Notes under the pieces: model-generated
Database searches by the model: none
What the model was told of the DNA's origin: nothing
Seen by the model: the letters and a program-made list of their open reading frames with translations, nothing else
Part shown: one piece after another, positions 59,500 through 64,000 of the stretch
How positions within the stretch are numbered: the first letter of the stretch is position 1
How the letters are laid out: the number at the start of each line of letters is the position of its first letter
Origin: Bombyx mori
Lineage: Eukaryota; Arthropoda; Insecta; Lepidoptera; Bombycidae
Direction of reading: 5' to 3'
Length of the DNA: 64,000 bases
Assembly (NCBI RefSeq): GCF_030269925.1
Contig: NC_085130.1
Span: forward strand, 9,948,501-10,012,500
Translations under genes and position numbers: made by a program

Positions 59500-60035
59500 T
59501 CTTCATAGCCCGTTCGTCTCTATGCGTATGTGGAACGGGCCTCACAAAGTGAGGTTCTTCTGTAACGGTAACCGTTACACCAACCGGTAGCCGCAGTGGA
59601 GAGTTTCTCAAAAAATTCTCAGGGCGCCATAAAAATAAAAATGAAGTGCAGTCATACCAACATAATAATATATTAAACTAAAGCACACACATCAACGAAT
59701 AACTACACTATTGAAGGTAAAAGTATGATGGTTGTAGTGAAATATTACAATTAAATGGTGATACGTATCTTTAAAACTAAGGTTCATCTCTGCACTCCCT
59801 TAAGGTAGACTGTTAGAGAATGCCTATGGCATTAAGTCTGCCTTTTATATTTTCCAGTATATGAAGTTATAAAAAAATAAATAAATAAAACAGCGGTCGG
59901 GGAACCGGGGTAAATTACCCCAAATTGGGTAAAATGAAATTTTGAGGGGTAAAAATGAAACTTTTGTGAGTTTATAGTATATTATGTGTTCCGTTTGACG
60001 TCCGAAGTCCATTATGAGAGTACATCGTATGATTT
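59500..60035. other. Probable start of intron 27
   Basis: No repeat except 'GGGGTAAATTACCCCAAATT' around 59907-59926, which echoes the ends of the 24754-26577 element. An AATAAA-like cluster occurs at about 59873-59888. Confidence 0.45.
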
Positions 60036-60282
60036 CCACTGCAGGTCGCTAAATTTGACTACTTCCGTTTCCTAAGTCCCGCCTACAGCGCCCTCTATAA
60101 CGTCTGGAACCGAACCAACAAGCAAAGACAAGCCGCCATATTTGTCATTGTTGCGTCGTTTTTTCCCACGTGCAGTCGTTAATATTTTAAGAATAAGCAA
60201 CTTTCGAGATTTGAAGTAGAAAGTTTGTTTCAAACAAGTGTTATGATTATCTTCCGTTTCGTGAAACTTCCAAGGCTCTACA

Positions 60283-60470
60283 ATGAGTGACGAGGTTATC
60301 GCGCCTTTTCAAAGTAAAATTTAAGTGAGGATAGTTCTTCGATTTCTTCGGATATTTCTTCGGGTTCGTCGGAAAATATAACGAGGGACCAGCAAGAAAA
60401 CTTCGAAAGCGTGACAGGTTGCGAGATCTGAATAAAAGGTTTGACTTACTATCGCAATAATGGGTGAGTC
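60283..60470 (+). pseudogene. DIRS gag-like ORF start, broken
   Basis: ATG at 60283 (MSDEVIAPFQ) runs into a stop; a shift restores an acidic Ser-rich stretch with 'SSSISSDISSGSSENITRDQ'. The function of this ORF in DIRS elements is presumed structural. Confidence 0.45.
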
Positions 60471-61499
60471 ATGTGAATAATATTTTAACTTCGAATCATG
60501 CTATTGCTGGCCGTGCACCAGTGGTCCCGCCTTTACACTTACAAATACCAACATCTTATAATAATAATGTCTGATCTGGTTTCAACTTCTAATCGAAATT
60601 AGACAACGACGATTTACGTCCACCACCAGACTGTCCGTTACCAGAAGCGGGTAGGTTTTGAAATTTGAGCGTTTCTATAAAATAACCAGATATGCAAAGA
60701 TTTGACTAGCCGACTTGGAACGCGGTGCGCTATTCAGAGGTTAAAAAAAAAAAAAAAAAAAATGCAATGTTGTTTTGCTGCGTTATCTAATGCTATCTTG
60801 GCACAGAACGAATGCGTTATACTGCCATACAAACCTTGCCGACTGGTCAAATTCAGCGGATGTTCAGCTTAATACTTCCGCCATTTACGAAAAGTTGAAA
60901 CCGCTATTTGGTAACTATTTCGGTTATAAAAGTTTCTAACGATATTCTTCAAATAATTTACGGTAAGCGAGCCGAGGTTATACGATGTCGTACCTCTTAA
61001 TGAAATTAAAGGATAGATATATCAGGAACGTTTAGAGAAAATATCTTGTGATTATATGTTTAACCCCAACTTATTATTGGCATATATACAGAAGATTGGT
61101 GGTATTGATAAATTACAAAACGGCACCATCTGCTACTCGCATCCGGCCCACATCGCCGGAACCCTCGGCTTGTACTGCCAATGCAAAGCCATGTCGAGCT
61201 AGGCCACATTCCAATATATCTAAAGAGGCCGAAAACAGATATTCTGAGCGATGCTATCCAAATAATTCCTAAGCAAGAAAAACGGGGGGAGGGGGGAACA
61301 AGTACAAAGAGGAACGAAAATCGGGAAATAAAAATAAATTACCAACAGCATTTTCAGGCGGATGTCTAGGACTATATCGAAGCACCTGGACTCGATCCAC
61401 CAAACGTAATATTGAAATTAATAACAGGTTTTCAAATACCTTTAAACAAAATTTAATTCAATAGAGTTTTAGAACCCGCACCCCCGACACCGTCTTTCA

Positions 61500-61755
61500 T
61501 ATTTCCTCTTTTCATACTTCCCAAGACTAATGAAAGAATCGAACAATTTTCAACCTCAAGGCATTGAACAAGTACATGAAAGTCATTTTCACCTTTTCCA
61601 TCATCGAGTCCCTAAGTTTTACAACAGATTGAGAAGGTTTCTCGGGATCAGTTATCAGGGTCGTCTACTTCAAATGACATGTCTGCCATTCGGCTTAGCT
61701 GCACCACCGCGGATGGATTTTTGCTTCAGTGACAAACTGAATAGCCGAAATACTT
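61500..61755 (+). pseudogene. DIRS reverse transcriptase remnant
   Basis: One frame has 'RFLGISYQGRLLQMTCLPFG', corresponding to the DIRS/Ngaro RT block around 'CLPFGL'. Interrupted at about 61755 by an unrelated LINE tail. Confidence 0.65.
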
Positions 61756-61797
61756 CGCCAGAAGGGTCTGCGATTAGTGGTTATCTGCTTGTACACC

Positions 61798-62100
61798 AGG
61801 GCAGAACGCCTTCCGCCATCGGAGCAGAGTTCATCCATATTATCTGGAACCGCTGCGTTCATTGACAGTGCGTTTCCAGAGGTATTTTTTGCCACGCACC
61901 ATCTGGCTATGGAATGAGCTCTCTCCACGGTGTTTTCCGACCGCTATGATCTGTCCTTCTTTAAACGAGGCTTGTGGAGAGAATTAAGCAATAGGCAGTG
62001 GCTTGGCTCTGCCCCTGGCGTTGCTGAAGTCCATGGGCGACGGTAACTTCTCACTTTCAGGTCGGCCGTACGCTCGTCTGCCTACAAGAGCAAAAGACGT
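61798..62100 (+). mobile_element. LWNELP-type LINE tail inserted in DIRS
   Basis: Plus frame has 'HRSRVHPYYLEPLRSLTVRF' and 'RTIWLWNELS', then 'GGCAGTGGCTTGGCTCTGCC' and a 3' end near 62090. Confidence 0.75.
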
Positions 62101-62117
62101 GTTGGAATCTCAAGTAA

Positions 62118-62215
62118 CTATCTCAAGGTGGGTGGCATCATTTACGCTGTAGATGTCTATGGGCTCCAGTAACTACTTAACACCAGGTGGGCTGTGAACT
62201 CCTCCACCCATATAA
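62118..62215 (+). mobile_element. Bm1 SINE, 3' fragment
   Basis: From 'AACTATCTCAAGGTGGGTGG' to 'CCACCCATATAAAC'; follows the LINE tail. Confidence 0.85.
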
Positions 62216-62218
62216 ACG

Positions 62219-62880
62219 ACCGGTTATGACACCGACGAGCTTGATAGACTTTCTGGGAATCTTATGGGACACCAAATCCAACACAAAGTTCCTGCCCAAG
62301 AATTTGCTCGTGCGATTTGCTGCTGGCAGTTGGAACCTAAAGCAGGCGCAAAGCCTCTTAGGATATCTCAACTTTGCGACTTTCATCACCCAACGGGGAA
62401 AGTTGCTATGCCGAGTCCTTGCAGTATCACAGCAACAAACTCAGGAGGTATCCTCATTTACCAAAGCAGTATTCGGACGAGGTACGTACAGAGCTGGATT
62501 GGTGGTTAGAGAAAGTCAGTCAGAGGATACCGATTCATCCACAGAGAATGGCCACGAACCACGTCATCACCGACGCGTCGGACATTCAGTGGGGAGCCCT
62601 TGTAACAGTATTTTCCTACATAAAGAACGAGGGAGGAGCCCGGTCACGATAATTGCTAGATCTGACTGGAAAATTGCTAACTTTAATAGACCACCTCAAA
62701 GTTGTACTTATCCCTCACCACTTACCGCCGGGACTGTACAACACCGAAGCCGGCCACCTCTTACGCAATCGCGGCGGCTCGGAGTGTTATCTCATAGAAA
62801 AAGCAACCACTAGGCTATTCAACCTGTGGGAAACACCAGACATAGACTTGTTCGCGTCTCGGACCGCTCATGGATAACAA
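62219..62880 (+). pseudogene. DIRS RT/RNase H remnant
   Basis: Across two or three frames: 'IDFLGILWDTKSNTKFLP', 'LLGYLNFATFITQRGKLLCR', 'VITDASDIQWGAL' (RNase H Asp-Ala-Ser block), and 'ETPDIDLFASR'. These are characteristic DIRS/Ngaro blocks. Several frameshifts are present. Confidence 0.75.
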
Positions 62881-62905
62881 ACTATGTTACTCAAGACTTA
62901 TTGAA

Positions 62906-63127
62906 ACTCGCGGTAGGACCTCTCGTGAGTCCGCGCGAGTAGGTATTTTGCCGTGAAGCAGTGGTGCATTTCGGTTTGAAGAGTGGGGCAGCCGTTGTAA
63001 CTATACCTGAGACCTTAGATGTTATATCTCAAGCTGGTTGGCGCATTTACGTTCTAGACTTCTATGGGCTCTAGTGACCACTTAATACCAGGTGGGCTGT
63101 GAGCTCGTCCACCCATCAAAGCAAAAC
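62906..63127 (+). mobile_element. Bm1 SINE inserted in DIRS
   Basis: Sense copy from 'CGCGGTAGGACCTCTCGTGA' to 'CGTCCACCCATCAAAGCA', with a deletion in the middle. Confidence 0.88.
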
Positions 63128-63129
63128 TC

Positions 63130-63420
63130 GAACGCCTGCCTCTACAACGCGTTCAGCAGATCTTGGCATTACTGACTAGCATGGCCGTATCCGCCGCTCA
63201 GTCTGATATCCAGAGTGCTGGACCACCTCAACTCAACCTCAAGTCGGTACATACTAGTGGTACCCAAGTGCAAGAAGCCCTTTTGGAGGCCAGACCTGAA
63301 ATCACCTGCCCTCAAACTACTCGTGAAGCTCAGAGAACTGAGCATCAGTCTGGTGGACACTGATAATGCTACCGCCAGGCCAAGTCAGCAATCTACACCT
63401 GAAAGCTTGGCTCATTTTTA
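63130..63420 (+). pseudogene. DIRS RNase H to recombinase linker
   Basis: One frame has 'VPKCKKPFWRPDLKSPALKL' and 'SISLVDTDNATA', the latter like an RNase H Asp-Asn block; other frames are shadows. Confidence 0.55.
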
Positions 63421-63429
63421 GAATAAGGA

Positions 63430-63997
63430 GTAAGGTTTTGTCAAGAAAATAGTATTAATTCTCGTGTACCCGAATTAGCAAATGTAGCTAGATTTCTCGA
63501 TTATCTGTATTTATCTCATGGTCTCTCCTACCGGACCATTCTAGTTCATAAGTCTGTTATAGCGTCCGTTTGTGAAACTATATCGGATATAAAAATAGCT
63601 TCGAGTCCGATAGTGAAACACATACTGAAATCCATTTCCTTGGCAAAGCCTGCACCTTTTTTAAATTACCCATATTTGGGTCGAAAACTAATTCATCTTC
63701 ACACCAACAGTCTAGTTGGACATTCGTGGCTGCTCCTGACTAATACATCGATACAGTATTCTGGCTACGCAATCTAGTGAATATGACACAGCAAACCAGA
63801 GGAAATTTTAGTAATCTATTCTTAGCAACTAAAGGCTCCACTAAGCCAGCTACTACAGCGATGACTAGTAGTTGGGTAAAAAGTTTTTTAGGAGACTCAG
63901 GTATTCAGGCCTCAGTTTGAAGTTGTAGAGCGGTGGTGAAAACTTTAAACTGGGTAGGAAATTACCAAATTAATGATATTTTAGCTAAAGCTAACTG
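63430..63997 (+). pseudogene. DIRS tyrosine recombinase, broken
   Basis: N-terminal core-binding part 'ELANVARFLDYLYLSHGLSY', later 'FLATKGSTKPATTAMTSSWV', and a C-terminal 'TLNWVGNYQINDILAKAN' near 63945-63996, a typical end for DIRS-family recombinases. At least one stop (around 63918) and frameshifts make it inactive. Confidence 0.7.
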
Positions 63998-64000
63998 ATA

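Larger units (their letters stand above)
60040..64000 (+). mobile_element. DIRS-order retroelement, decayed, continues past the window edge
   Basis: Order along the plus strand: an acidic Ser-rich gag-like start near 60283, reverse transcriptase motifs (about 61610-61730), RT/RNase H region (62219-62880, 63130-63370) and a tyrosine recombinase (63430-63997). This order, with a recombinase in place of an integrase, is typical of DIRS elements. There are many stops and frameshifts throughout. Terminal repeats could not be found; the 5' limit is a guess. Confidence 0.72.

Noticed and set aside
3888..63127. Regularly recurring 200-450 bp units as a CRISPR-like or satellite array
   Set aside because: Spacing is irregular, both orientations occur and ends vary; these are Bm1 SINEs in a eukaryotic genome.

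Overview
The window is lepidopteran nuclear DNA, almost certainly from the silkworm Bombyx (B. mori or a very close relative). About three dozen copies or fragments of the Bm1 SINE lie in both orientations. There are many 3' ends of a Jockey-clade LINE that matches what I know of BMC1, Helitron 3' ends (hairpin followed by CTAG), RTE-type LINE tails, a DD37D mariner and a DIRS-type tyrosine-recombinase element. Family names come from memory, not from a search. Genes are intron-rich with GT-AG splice sites. No prokaryotic features are present. | Layout: bases 1-30200 are intergenic and made mostly of nested transposon remnants: Bm1, BMC1 3' ends, Helitrons, a foldback repeat, a roughly 1.8 kb element with inverted termini, and an LTR at 27121-27471. 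No host protein-coding gene could be supported there; one possible minus-strand 5' exon is noted near 17.1-17.3 kb. | Bases 30201-59465 carry the only recognisable host gene, on the plus strand. I could join 27 exons with consistent reading phase into 1620 codons. The protein is all-helical and resembles the N-terminal half of the DNA-dependent protein kinase catalytic subunit (DNA-PKcs, PRKDC): the N-terminal HEAT arm, the central HEAT region and the NUC194-like segment. The FAT, PI3/4-kinase and FATC parts are not in the window and should lie downstream of 64000 if the gene is intact. Its introns are packed with transposons. In several introns an antisense Bm1 ends only 16-24 bases before the real 3' splice site, so the splicing signals there must lie partly inside the SINE. 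| Intron 2 holds a 1321-bp mariner with intact inverted ends but a transposase broken by one stop and one frameshift. Intron 7 holds two inverted copies of a 350-400 bp repeat that could fold into a long hairpin. | Bases about 60040-64000 hold a decayed DIRS-order retroelement (acidic gag-like start, reverse transcriptase, RNase H, tyrosine recombinase with its C-terminal end near 63990), itself interrupted by another LINE tail and two Bm1 fragments. It presumably sits in the intron that leads to the second half of the gene. Exon ends are read by eye from splice consensus, phase and similarity to DNA-PKcs recalled from memory; no transcript evidence was available.
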